A stretch of 36,609 nt of DNA from an uncultured Erysipelotrichaceae bacterium (GCA_902778375.1 CACYXJ010000037.1:1-36609), one strand, 5' to 3'; numbered from the stretch's first letter, positions 23,660 to 32,292 are shown. The notes: a model not told the origin generated them from the sequence alone. Made by a program: numbers and translations.

Positions 23660-24958
23660 ATGAAAACAATTACGTACAAAATCACCAATCCGCTTGGAAT
23701 GCACGCACGTCCGGCTGCTTTCGTAGCGCAGGCATGCGTGGCTCTGCCATCCCAGATCACGATCAAATGCGACAACAAGGTTGCCAACGGTGACAACGTC
23801 CTGCAGATCCTGGCCCTGGATGCACAGCAGGGATCCGTTCTTGAAATCACTGCCGAAGGCGGCGATGAAGATCTCGCTCTGGAAACAGTCAGAGGCGAAC
23901 TCGAACGCAGACTGAAGAGATACCAGGAAGTTCCAGTTCTCAAGATCGCATTCTTCGGTGCCAAAGACTATGACCGTATTTTCTTCAGCGAACTTGCAAG
24001 CGATGTAGGTGAAGGCGCATACAACTGCGATATCAAATACTTCAATGCCCGTCTGACTCCTGAAACAGCCGGACTTGCCGAGGGATTCGATGCAGTATGT
24101 ATCTTCGTTAACGACGAATGCCCGAGAGTTGCTGTCGAAAAACTGCATGACTGCGGTGTCAAACTCATTCTGCTGCGCTGCGCAGGCTTCAACAACGTTG
24201 ACCTGCAGGCTGCCAAGGAGTGCGGAATCAAGGTCGCACGTGTTCCGGCATACTCTCCGTATGCTGTCGCTGAACATGCAATGACTCTGGCCATGACCTG
24301 CAACCGCCGTATGCACAAGGCTGTCAACAAGGTCAAGGACAACAACTTTGCTCTGAGCGGACTGCTCGGTGTCGACCTGCACAACAAGGTTGCCGGTATC
24401 ATGGGTACAGGTAAGATCGGCCAGTGCATGGCCCGTATCTGCAAAGGCTTCGGCATGACCGTTATCGGCTGGGATGCATTCCCGAACCAGAGCCTTGTTG
24501 ACGAAGGCCTGCTGACCTATGTCGACAAAGACGAACTGCTCCAGAAGGCTGACCTGATTTCCCTGCATGCTCCGCTGATCATGGGCCCGACCGGCACATA
24601 TCATATGATCGATGCTGAAGCAATCGCCAAGATGAAGGATACAGCGATCCTGGTTAACACCGCCCGCGGCGGCCTGATCGATACAGAAGCTCTGATCGAT
24701 GCACTGAAGCAGGGCAAGTTCCACGCTGTCGGTCTCGACGTATACGAAGGCGAAGATGCCAACGTCTACACAGACCATTCCGATGACTACCTGGTCAACG
24801 ACATCACAGCAAGACTGCAGATGTTCCCGAATGTCGTTCTGACATCGCACCAGGCATTCTTCACAAGAGAAGCTCTGCAGGCAATCGCAGCAGTCACTCT
24901 TGAAAACGCACGTAACTTCAACCAGGGCGTCGACCTCGGCGCAGCTGAGTGCAAGTAA
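23660..24958 (+). CDS. HPr domain fused to D-lactate dehydrogenase
   Basis: One open frame of 432 aa joins two known families. Residues 1 to about 88 are an HPr domain, with the PTS phosphorylation site GMHARPA (His15, Arg17); the position of the regulatory Ser46 is Asn46, and the preceding Lys is Asp45. Residues about 93-432 are a D-2-hydroxyacid dehydrogenase closest to D-lactate dehydrogenase. They contain the NAD motif GTGKIG (249-254), Asp272 after the second strand, Arg336 in NTARGG, Glu365 in VYEGE, and catalytic His397 in SHQAF. There is no internal start with a ribosome site at the junction, and AAGGAG precedes the first ATG. Strong codon bias indicates abundant expression. It would reduce pyruvate to D-lactate. 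The HPr part may accept phosphate from Enzyme I. Confidence 0.93.
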   Translation: MKTITYKITNPLGMHARPAAFVAQACVALPSQITIKCDNKVANGDNVLQILALDAQQGSVLEITAEGGDEDLALETVRGELERRLKRYQEVPVLKIAFFGAKDYDRIFFSELASDVGEGAYNCDIKYFNARLTPETAGLAEGFDAVCIFVNDECPRVAVEKLHDCGVKLILLRCAGFNNVDLQAAKECGIKVARVPAYSPYAVAEHAMTLAMTCNRRMHKAVNKVKDNNFALSGLLGVDLHNKVAGIMGTGKIGQCMARICKGFGMTVIGWDAFPNQSLVDEGLLTYVDKDELLQKADLISLHAPLIMGPTGTYHMIDAEAIAKMKDTAILVNTARGGLIDTEALIDALKQGKFHAVGLDVYEGEDANVYTDHSDDYLVNDITARLQMFPNVVLTSHQAFFTREALQAIAAVTLENARNFNQGVDLGAAECK

Positions 24959-24975
24959 TCCGTTTGCAGCATTGA

Positions 24976-25008
24976 AAGAGCTTTCGGCATTGCCGGAAGC
25001 TCTTTTTT
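24976..25008 (+). terminator. terminator after the HPr-lactate dehydrogenase gene
   Basis: AAGAGCTTTCGGC and GCCGGAAGCTCTT form a 13-bp stem with one wobble around ATT, then TTTT. Confidence 0.9.
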
Positions 25009-25029
25009 AACACAGAGAGGAAGGTGTTT

Positions 25030-25902
25030 ATGTACAGGATAGGCATTGATATCGGCGGTACCCAGCTGAGAGCTGCGCTGCTTGACGATGAGATGAATAT
25101 TATCGATTCCTTCAAGACTGTCAACGACAGAAAACTCAGCGGGGCGGAAAACATGGACCGCATCATCCGCTATATCAAATCAGTCAATGAACCGCTGCAG
25201 GGTATCGGTATCGGCAGCCCCGGACCGCTTGACCTGAAAAGGGGAGTTGTTGTCAATCCGCCGAACCTGATCGGCTGGGACAATTTTGAAATCGTGAAAT
25301 ACATGGAAGAGAATACCGGTCTGAAGACATGGCTTGACAATGATGCCAACGTCGCCGGTCTGGCGGAAGCACTGCGCGGTGCCGGCGTCGGTTATGAATC
25401 CGTTGTCTTCATCGGCATCTCCACCGGTCTTGGCGGCGCCTATGTCTATAAGGGCGAGCTGATTCATGGCGCCCATTCCTGCGGGGCGGAATTTTACAAC
25501 ATGATCGTCAATGATGACAGATACTGCCATAAAGGAGCCAATCCCGGATCACTGAACGAAACTGCCAGCGGCACCGCCATGCAGAGACTGGCCAGCGAAC
25601 GGTTCGGCCGGGATATGGTGCCGAAGGAACTGTTTGAGGAATTCTATAAAGGCGACGAGACCGCCAAGCAGATCCTGGAAGAAACATCTGAAGCACTTGC
25701 CCGCGGTGTGGCAAATATCTTCTATACCATTGATCCCGACGTCTATGTTTTCGGCGGCTCGGTGGCAATTCATCATCCGTGGTATATGGATGTGGTGAAG
25801 AAAAAGGCGATGGAGTATATCACCGCTGACGATATCCTGATCGTTCCGGTAAAGTATGACGACGATGCCGGACTGGTCGGGGCAGCACTGCTGGTCAGAT
25901 AA
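25030..25902 (+). CDS. ROK-family sugar kinase
   Basis: A 290-aa ROK kinase of the glucokinase type, which phosphorylates hexoses with ATP. The phosphate loop is DIGGTQLR (residues 7-14), the catalytic Asp105 lies in DNDANVAG, and STGLGGAY is the second nucleotide loop. The usual ROK zinc site CxCGxxGC is absent: only one Cys remains in RYCHKGANPGSLNETASG. A GTG at 25024 is in frame, but ATG at 25030 is preferred because AGGAAGG lies 6 bases before it. It follows the lactate dehydrogenase gene after that gene's terminator and has no clear promoter of its own within the short gap. Confidence 0.9.
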   Translation: MYRIGIDIGGTQLRAALLDDEMNIIDSFKTVNDRKLSGAENMDRIIRYIKSVNEPLQGIGIGSPGPLDLKRGVVVNPPNLIGWDNFEIVKYMEENTGLKTWLDNDANVAGLAEALRGAGVGYESVVFIGISTGLGGAYVYKGELIHGAHSCGAEFYNMIVNDDRYCHKGANPGSLNETASGTAMQRLASERFGRDMVPKELFEEFYKGDETAKQILEETSEALARGVANIFYTIDPDVYVFGGSVAIHHPWYMDVVKKKAMEYITADDILIVPVKYDDDAGLVGAALLVR

Positions 25903-25924
25903 AAAAAGGATCCTAAGATCCTTT
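25901..25924 (-). terminator. terminator of the radical SAM gene
   Basis: On the minus strand AAAGGATC and GATCCTTT form a stem around TTAG, followed by further T (seven A at 25901-25907 on the + strand). It overlaps the stop codon of the minus-strand gene. Confidence 0.8.
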
Positions 25925-26738
25925 ACCAGACATTACCGAGAAAGACATTGTGAAGAGACTCTTCGGCAATGTCTTTTAATCTGCGCATCAGACCGACATC
26001 GGTTGCCGGAATGGTATAGCGGTAGCGGGGAAAGTACCTGGTGATGTGCAGATACGTATCCGGATCCAACTCACTCAGCCACCGGCTGTGTCTGCGCATA
26101 AGTTCCTCGCTGTCGTTTTTGCCCGGCACGATCAATGTCGTGATTTCGGTATGGGTGCGGGGAATGCAGTATTTGATCGTATCACATATCGTCCGGTAAT
26201 CCCCTGACAGCTCATGGTAAAACTGTTCGTCACCTTTCAGATCGATATTCATCGCGTCAATATACGGAACCAGTTTTTCCAGAACGGAGAGAGAAACGCA
26301 GCCGTTGGTCACGAGCACAGTCTTGAGGCCGTTCTCTCTCAGCAGTTTTGCCGTATCGAGAACGAACTCCCAGCTGATCAGCGGTTCGTTGTAGGTGAAT
26401 GCCACACCGAGATTGTTATTCTGTTCCAATGCCAGATTGCACAGTTCTTCCGGTGAAAGATGATATGTCCGCAGGTCATCATGCATGGATATTTCATGAT
26501 TCTGACAGAAGGGACAGGCGAGATTGCAGCCGAAACTGCCGGCTGACAGGATCCTGGATCCGGGGAAGAAACCATAGAGCGGTTTCTTTTCGATGGGATC
26601 CATGGCCAGGGAAGTCAGTTCGCCGTAATTCACCGGTACATTTCTGCCGTCTTCGTTTTTTCTGGCTTTGCAGAAACCTTTTTTTCCTTCCGCCAGCCGG
26701 CAGTGATGAAAGCACACATCACAGATGATTTCAGACAT
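25923..26738 (-). CDS. amrS: radical SAM enzyme of the AmmeMemoRadiSam system
   Basis: The 271-aa protein is a radical SAM enzyme with the cluster motif CNLACPFC (Cys71, Cys75, Cys78). An N-terminal Cys-rich segment (Cys6, Cys9, Cys13, Cys23) may bind a second cluster or metal. It is related to pyruvate-formate-lyase activating enzymes, and the closest family is the radical SAM member of the AMMECR1/MEMO/radical-SAM gene set. Its start overlaps the end of the MEMO-AMMECR1 fusion gene by 8 bases, so the two are translated together. I know of no firmly established reaction for this system. A terminator follows. Confidence 0.92.
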   Translation of the reverse strand: MSEIICDVCFHHCRLAEGKKGFCKARKNEDGRNVPVNYGELTSLAMDPIEKKPLYGFFPGSRILSAGSFGCNLACPFCQNHEISMHDDLRTYHLSPEELCNLALEQNNNLGVAFTYNEPLISWEFVLDTAKLLRENGLKTVLVTNGCVSLSVLEKLVPYIDAMNIDLKGDEQFYHELSGDYRTICDTIKYCIPRTHTEITTLIVPGKNDSEELMRRHSRWLSELDPDTYLHITRYFPRYRYTIPATDVGLMRRLKDIAEESLHNVFLGNVW

Positions 26739-28116
26739 GGCGGATTACCTCGAAGCGCTCGATTTTCAGATCATCCGCATCGCTGTCGAAGCCGCCTTTG
26801 GAACAGGCGATATCGATCTGCTGCTGAACGCTGTCGACGCCTTCCAGATCCGGCAGCAGCAGGCCCCTGCGGCCGCGGGAGGAACAGATGATACCGTATT
26901 TTCTGACATCCAGCTGATCGATGCTCTCCACCGGTTCCGGCTTGCCGAGAACATCAACATTGATTTCGAGCCATTCCAGTTCATCCGGTTCGATTGGATG
27001 AAAACGAGGGTCCCTGCTGCAGGAACTGACAGCGTTGTCGATGATTTCCTGTGCCAGACAATCCCTGGTCGCGGCGATGGTGCCGATACAACCGCGCAGT
27101 TCGCCATGTTCATGAATCGAAACAAAGCATCCGGCTCTTTCTTTCAGAAGTTCATCCGGCAGATCCTCCGGCAGGGGAAGCACTCTTCCGCTCTGCACAT
27201 AGGATACGACAGATGCCCTTGCAAGCTGAACATAAGCATCACCGGAAGCGGCTTTGTCCATCACCTTTCTTTTCTGCTGTTCTTCATATTGTTCCAGGAA
27301 ACAGCGATTTTCATCTTTTTCTCCGATGTCGTAAGTCACAACGCCATAGCCGACGCCGAAAGTCGCTTCATGGGAAAGGACATGCGGTGTGACAGCCGTA
27401 CCGTCGAGAATTCCCGCCATGATGACAAACGACCTGTGGCCGCATTCCATTGCCGCATCGAGGAAAGACGGCGGATAGCCGAACAGCTGTCCGAACCGGG
27501 CGCTTCCCATCGTTTCCATAATCTTTTCGTCATACTCCGGACCCTGCGGCTTATAGCCATACGGACCGTCTTCCTTCTGGCAGTGGGCCAGATCGCCGCT
27601 GGCAATGACAGCGATGCGGCGGTTCAGTTTTTCAGCGGTCTCGGCGATATACATGCCAAGCCGGTAATGCATCGGCAAAGGCAGCCCCGACAGTCCGATC
27701 CTTACCAGTTTGTAATCGCTGAAAACCTGATCGAGGAAGTACATCGGAACCATCGTGCCGTGATCCAGTTCCGGATCCCGGTCATATTCCGTTCCGCCCG
27801 GGAAGTCATTTTCATAGAGCAGCTGGCTCAGGGCATGGGTGAATTCCTCGTCGTATTCCTTGCGGAAAACAACAGATGCGGCATGGAATCTTGCCAGATT
27901 GCCATATGCCTGTCTGCCTTTGGAGATATTGAAATAGTCCCGGTACATCAGGGCATGGGGAGAAAGAACGATGACGGTATCCGGCGCCGTATCGCGGATC
28001 TCCGCGGCGGCTTTCCGGTATGCCTGCAGGGTGGCGCCGATCTTCTCTTCCTCACCGCGGCCGACTTCATGAACAGCCAGCGGCGGATGCGGGACCATGA
28101 CAGCTTTGACGATCAT
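26731..28116 (-). CDS. MEMO-AMMECR1 fusion protein
   Basis: A 461-aa fusion of two families usually found together. Residues about 1-262 are a MEMO domain, related to class III extradiol dioxygenases, with His54 (SPH), His119 (LDHG) and Cys225 in MECGHRS as likely active-site residues. Residues about 283-461 are an AMMECR1 domain with its hallmark LRGCIGT (340-346). With the overlapping radical SAM gene it forms a complete AmmeMemoRadiSam locus in two genes. The frame is open to 28221, but ATG at 28116 is chosen because GGAGG precedes it and the MEMO family starts with this sequence. The function of the bacterial system is not known to me; association with radical chemistry is inferred. Confidence 0.93.
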   Translation of the reverse strand: MIVKAVMVPHPPLAVHEVGRGEEEKIGATLQAYRKAAAEIRDTAPDTVIVLSPHALMYRDYFNISKGRQAYGNLARFHAASVVFRKEYDEEFTHALSQLLYENDFPGGTEYDRDPELDHGTMVPMYFLDQVFSDYKLVRIGLSGLPLPMHYRLGMYIAETAEKLNRRIAVIASGDLAHCQKEDGPYGYKPQGPEYDEKIMETMGSARFGQLFGYPPSFLDAAMECGHRSFVIMAGILDGTAVTPHVLSHEATFGVGYGVVTYDIGEKDENRCFLEQYEEQQKRKVMDKAASGDAYVQLARASVVSYVQSGRVLPLPEDLPDELLKERAGCFVSIHEHGELRGCIGTIAATRDCLAQEIIDNAVSSCSRDPRFHPIEPDELEWLEINVDVLGKPEPVESIDQLDVRKYGIICSSRGRRGLLLPDLEGVDSVQQQIDIACSKGGFDSDADDLKIERFEVIRHV

Positions 28117-28165
28117 ATGCTTAGCCTCCGTTAATGATATAAGTATGCAAGATGTTTCTGCCTGT

Positions 28166-28171
28166 ATTATA
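28166..28171 (-). promoter_or_regulatory. -10 element of the MEMO-AMMECR1/radical SAM operon
   Basis: On the minus strand TATAAT lies 49 bases before the start codon. The -35 region (CATGCA) is weak. Confidence 0.4.
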
Positions 28172-28255
28172 GCGCAAAGAAAGATCATGCATGGCGTATG
28201 CGGTGACGGATTACGGTACAATGAAAACAGAAAATCAGTACTGAAGGAGAATCAT

Positions 28256-28651
28256 ATGGAAATCACAAAGGAAGTACTTTCAGCCATCCTCGACGCCTAT
28301 CCGTACGAAGTGGTTTTTGTCGACAGGACCCATACCGTACGCTATATGAACAGGACGGCGCAGAAACGTTATGAAGGAAGAGTGTTCATCGGCAACAGTC
28401 TGTTCAACTGCCACAACGAAAGTACAAAACCGAAGATCGAAGCATTTCTTGCCCGTGCCGAAGCCGGCGAGGAGGAAATGTTCGAAGTCTATAACCGCAA
28501 GACAGGGGAAAGGGAATTCTTCACACCTGTCAAAGACAGCAACGGCGAAGTGATCGGCTATTTCGAACGTCATGAAGTTCCCTGGGACAGCAGTCAGCCG
28601 GAAGTTCCCGTCGGTGACTACTGGAAGCGCCGGATCCGGGAGGAAAACTGA
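28256..28651 (+). CDS. single PAS-domain protein
   Basis: The 131-aa protein consists of one PAS domain (DAYPYEVVFVDRTHTVRYMN, then GNSLFNCHNEST and GEVIGYFERHE). The NCH motif resembles the PAS part of DUF438-type proteins, some of which are suspected to bind haem or another cofactor; binding here is not shown. There is no output domain. AAGGAG precedes the ATG at 28256; the frame is open upstream to 28097, but that part overlaps the divergent promoter region. It lies 61 bases before the membrane sensor phosphatase and may signal to it, or to the divergent AmmeMemoRadiSam operon. Confidence 0.85.
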   Translation: MEITKEVLSAILDAYPYEVVFVDRTHTVRYMNRTAQKRYEGRVFIGNSLFNCHNESTKPKIEAFLARAEAGEEEMFEVYNRKTGEREFFTPVKDSNGEVIGYFERHEVPWDSSQPEVPVGDYWKRRIREEN

Positions 28652-28712
28652 GTTTTTTACGGCTGAGATTATGCGTCAACGAGCATGAAAAATAGAGTAG
28701 AATAATATTGAT

Positions 28713-31151
28713 ATGAAGATTACCGTACCCCTGATCGTCACAGCTTTGCTGCCGGTTGCTGTCAGCGTGCTGCTGCACCTGATTTTTAAGCATGCAGAGA
28801 TAAAATCAATGTCCGAGCGCACCAGACAGATCATTATCGGTGTGATTTTCGGTATTGTTGCAATCTGCGGCACCGAATTCGGCATACCGATTACCGGAGC
28901 GACGATCAATGCCAGAGATGCGGCACCACTGTGCGCAGGCCTGATTTTCGGACCGCTGGCGGGAATCATTGCCGGTCTGATCGGCGGTATCGAAAGATGG
29001 ATCGCGGTCGCCTGGGGTGCGGGTTATTATACCCGTCTTGCATGTTCGGTTTCGACCGTTCTTACCGGTCTGATCGCGGGTCTTCTGAAAAAGTATGTCT
29101 TCGATCAGAGAAGACCGAACTGTATCCAGGCTTTCGGCATCGGTGTTGTCGTCGAAGTCATTCATATGCTGATGATCTTCATCACCAACATGTCGGAAGT
29201 AAAGAGGGCATTCGAATATGTCAGTGCCTGTACAGTGCCGATGGTCTCGCTGAATGCCATTGCCCTGGCCCTGGCGGTGTTCGTGATCGACTGTATCGAC
29301 AAGAAAAAACTCTTTGGGAAAAATGACGATGTTCCGACCATCTCAGGTCAGTTCCAGAAACACCTGCTGATCACCCTGACAGCTGCCTTCGCGGCGACGA
29401 TGTTCTTCAACAATCTGCTCCAGAAACAGATTGCCCAGGAGAACACCAAGGTACTGCTGCGGCTGAGTCTGGAAGATGCGGTCCGGGATGTCCAGGACCA
29501 GTGTGATGAGACATTGCTACACGTCAACCGCCTGGTTGCAAGTTACATCATCAACAATCCCGACTGCGACCTCAAGGCACTGAAACAGCAGTATAACGTA
29601 TGCGAAATCGATGTCATCAATACCGACGCGATCATCACCGCTTCCAGCGAAGACGACAATGTCGGATTCGATATGCTCAGGGGCGGCGACCAGTCCGCTG
29701 AATTCATGCGTCTTCTGTATGACTTCGGACCGGATGAGATCGTCCAGGCATATATGCCTACGGCGAAGGACGAAACCGTCTACCGCAAATACAGCGGCGT
29801 CAAGATTTCCGATGGTTTTGTCCAGGTTGCCTATAACGGCGAGCAGATGAACAAGGAGATTTCCTCACTTCTGTACAATGTCGTATCCAATCGTCATATC
29901 GGTGAGAGCGGCAGTCTGATGGTTCTCAACAACGGCCGCGAAGTTGTTTCCTCTACTTCCGGCACCGGGACTGTCTACTCCGGCAAGGCATCAGAGTTCG
30001 AACTGGATCCGAAGACGGTCAGACCTTATACCGTATATGAAGCCGAAATCTACGGCAAGGATTATTTTTACATGTACACGACGGCGGAGAACTATTCGAT
30101 CGTCGGTATCCTTCCCAAGAGCGAAGCATTCTATTCATCAACGATTTCCATCTATCTGAGCGTGTTTACAATGATGATCATCTTCGGCGTCCTGTTCCTG
30201 CTGATCTACCTGATTATCAAACACCAGATCGTCGGCAACATCAACAAGGTCAACGATTCGCTGAAACTGATTACCGACGGCAATCTTGATACAGTTGTGG
30301 ATGTGACATCGAATAAGGAATTCACATCCCTCTCCTACGGTATCAACACGACCGTAGACGCGCTGAAGAAATATATCGCCGAGGCAAACGCCAGGATCGA
30401 TTCCGAACTGCAGTATGCCAGAGAGATCCAGCTTTCCGCACTGCCTTCCCACTTCCCGGCTTTCCCGGAAAGGACGGAATTTGACATCTATGCCCTGATG
30501 CAGCCGGCCCGTGAAGTCGGCGGCGACTTCTATGATTTCTATTTCGTCGGCAGAAACAAGCTGGTTATCCTGGTCGCGGACGTTTCCGGCAAGGGAATTC
30601 CCGCATCCCTGTTCATGATGCGGGCAAAGACGACCCTCAAAACCTATGCCGAAAGCCGTATAGCCGTGGCCGATATTCTGACCAACGCCAACTATACGCT
30701 CTGTGAAGGCAATGATGCCGGCATCTTCGTTACCTGCTGGATGGGATTCCTGAACCTGGAAACCGGTGAACTGAAATATGCCAATGCCGGTCACAACAAA
30801 CCGATGCTCCGCAGAAAGGACGGACGTTACGACTTCCTCGACGGCAAGGCCGGCTTCGTGCTGGGAGGCCTGGAAGGAGTCGTCTACAAGGAACAATCGA
30901 TCATACTGGAACCGGGAGATGAGATCTTCCTGTATACTGACGGCGTTACCGAAGCGATGAATGCCAGACGGGAACTGTTCGGCGAACAGCGTCTGATGGT
31001 AAGCATCAACAATCATCTCGGCCAGGATGCCAGAAGCATCTGTACCGGTGTCCGTTACGATGTCGAGCAGTTCTATAAAGGATCCAAGCAGTTCGACGAC
31101 ATTACCGAACTGTGTGTGCAGTTCAAGAAATACGGCACAAGAACAAAATGA
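28713..31151 (+). CDS. LytS-like membrane sensor with SpoIIE-type PP2C phosphatase
   Basis: The 812-aa protein has, in order: a 5TMR-LYT-like membrane block (about 1-195, with NARDAAPLCAGLIFGPLAG), another helix (about 217-235), an extracellular sensor region (about 236-472), a helix (476-502), HAMP (about 500-555) and a PP2C serine phosphatase (about 580-805). Metal ligands are Asp605 and Asp608 (GGDFYDF), Asp623 (ADVSGKG) and Asp795/Asp796. The phosphatase part is closely related to that of the protein at 12938, sharing the FPAFPER and PAREVGGDFYDF blocks, but it lacks the C-terminal kinase-like domain. It probably dephosphorylates a STAS-type antagonist. No Shine-Dalgarno is seen; TAGAAT lies only 9 bases before ATG. 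Confidence 0.9.
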   Translation: MKITVPLIVTALLPVAVSVLLHLIFKHAEIKSMSERTRQIIIGVIFGIVAICGTEFGIPITGATINARDAAPLCAGLIFGPLAGIIAGLIGGIERWIAVAWGAGYYTRLACSVSTVLTGLIAGLLKKYVFDQRRPNCIQAFGIGVVVEVIHMLMIFITNMSEVKRAFEYVSACTVPMVSLNAIALALAVFVIDCIDKKKLFGKNDDVPTISGQFQKHLLITLTAAFAATMFFNNLLQKQIAQENTKVLLRLSLEDAVRDVQDQCDETLLHVNRLVASYIINNPDCDLKALKQQYNVCEIDVINTDAIITASSEDDNVGFDMLRGGDQSAEFMRLLYDFGPDEIVQAYMPTAKDETVYRKYSGVKISDGFVQVAYNGEQMNKEISSLLYNVVSNRHIGESGSLMVLNNGREVVSSTSGTGTVYSGKASEFELDPKTVRPYTVYEAEIYGKDYFYMYTTAENYSIVGILPKSEAFYSSTISIYLSVFTMMIIFGVLFLLIYLIIKHQIVGNINKVNDSLKLITDGNLDTVVDVTSNKEFTSLSYGINTTVDALKKYIAEANARIDSELQYAREIQLSALPSHFPAFPERTEFDIYALMQPAREVGGDFYDFYFVGRNKLVILVADVSGKGIPASLFMMRAKTTLKTYAESRIAVADILTNANYTLCEGNDAGIFVTCWMGFLNLETGELKYANAGHNKPMLRRKDGRYDFLDGKAGFVLGGLEGVVYKEQSIILEPGDEIFLYTDGVTEAMNARRELFGEQRLMVSINNHLGQDARSICTGVRYDVEQFYKGSKQFDDITELCVQFKKYGTRTK

Positions 31152-31189
31152 AAAGCGAAACAGTGAAATTGAACTGCTTCGCTTTTTTT
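31152..31189. terminator. terminator between the sensor phosphatase and DUF2804 genes
   Basis: AAAGCGAA pairs with TTCGCTTT, continued by CAGT/ACTG after one mismatch, with a T-run on the + strand. Confidence 0.85.
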
Positions 31190-31194
31190 GCGGC

Positions 31195-32223
31195 TTACCA
31201 GCGGTTTTTTACTTTTTCCGCGAAACCGAAGAAATCTTTGAATTCCAGAACTGTGCCGTCATCAAGTATGGCTTTTCCGCTGAATCTTCCGAACACCTGA
31301 TTCTGGTCGGATTCAATGACCAGAACATTGGTATCGGAGCAGCGGTTCAGTACAGGTGTGAACTCCGCCTCGAAGCGTCCGTCGCTTGAAACAAACTGCC
31401 ATGGTGACATGAAATCGTCTTTCCCATCCTTCTGGGGGATCTCGAAAATCACCTGTTCCAGTTTGTGGACTCTGCCGTCATAGAAGAGGACATTCTCGCT
31501 GGCAGCTTCGGTATTTCCGAAACCATAGCCGAGATTGAAACCGAAGCGGTGGCCGTCAAGAACACCGGAGGCACTGGACCAGTACCAGGTGTTGCTGTAA
31601 GTCCAGACACCTCTTCCCCAGTCCAGAACGCCGTATGTGTCATCGCCGAAGGTATACTTCTCATCCCCGAAGAGAACATAGCCTTCGGCTTTCATGCAGT
31701 TGATCTTCTGATTGTAATAGAAAGCTTTCGGATCTTCCTTGTAGGGAGTGGCAATGACCATCGACTCTGCCGGCTCGTCGATCAGTGTGACATCGGCAAT
31801 CAGTGTTCTGCCATCGCTGAACTTCGGAAAGACACAGGACAGATGACGTTCTTTTGTGCGGTGATCGAAAACCATTTTGACGGAACTGTTGCGGAAAGCT
31901 GTCAGTCCTGACGCGGAAGACGACGGCAGATTTGTTTTGCCGTTCGGCAGGACGGTCATGACGGAATTCGTCCTGTCCCTGGGTTCTTCAAAGTCCAGCC
32001 AGGATGCGCTGTACATGCCCATGTAGCTGTTGTCGGCAATCGTCAGCGCCAGAGCTTTTCTGCCGTCGCTGACAAGATAGTAATCCCATTCTTTGATCCG
32101 CAGCGGATTTGCCTTGATATCGCTGCGGCTGTATTCCTTGATCAGAGACCTGGCCCATCCGGCTTCGTTCAACGAACCGGAGTCGTTTAAAAGCCTGCCT
32201 CCTTCAATGATTTCCCTTTGCAT
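31195..32223 (-). CDS. DUF2804-family protein
   Basis: The 342-aa product has the hallmarks of DUF2804, a family of unknown function and about this length: an N-terminal ligand-like segment, repeated beta strands, and the conserved VLDWGRGVWTYSNTWYWSS block near residue 220. No signal peptide. AGGAG precedes the ATG. It is divergent from the GH31 glycosidase with 69 bases between them. A beta-rich, possibly lipocalin- or hydroxysteroid-type hydrophobic pocket has been suggested for similar folds, but no function can be claimed. Confidence 0.88.
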   Translation of the reverse strand: MQREIIEGGRLLNDSGSLNEAGWARSLIKEYSRSDIKANPLRIKEWDYYLVSDGRKALALTIADNSYMGMYSASWLDFEEPRDRTNSVMTVLPNGKTNLPSSSASGLTAFRNSSVKMVFDHRTKERHLSCVFPKFSDGRTLIADVTLIDEPAESMVIATPYKEDPKAFYYNQKINCMKAEGYVLFGDEKYTFGDDTYGVLDWGRGVWTYSNTWYWSSASGVLDGHRFGFNLGYGFGNTEAASENVLFYDGRVHKLEQVIFEIPQKDGKDDFMSPWQFVSSDGRFEAEFTPVLNRCSDTNVLVIESDQNQVFGRFSGKAILDDGTVLEFKDFFGFAEKVKNRW

Positions 32224-32252
32224 GATCGGTACTCCTTTTTCTACATTTTAGC

Positions 32253-32258
32253 ATTATA
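32253..32258 (-). promoter_or_regulatory. -10 element of the DUF2804 gene
   Basis: TATAAT on the minus strand, 30 bases before the start codon. A weak -35 (TGTTCG) lies 16 bases upstream of it. Confidence 0.45.
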
Positions 32259-32292
32259 CTGAAGGAAAGAACTGCGAACAGGAGATAATACA

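Noticed and set aside
26725..28134. 469-codon open frame on the + strand, opposite the MEMO-AMMECR1 gene
   Set aside because: The minus strand encodes two complete known domains; the + strand translation has no recognisable motif.
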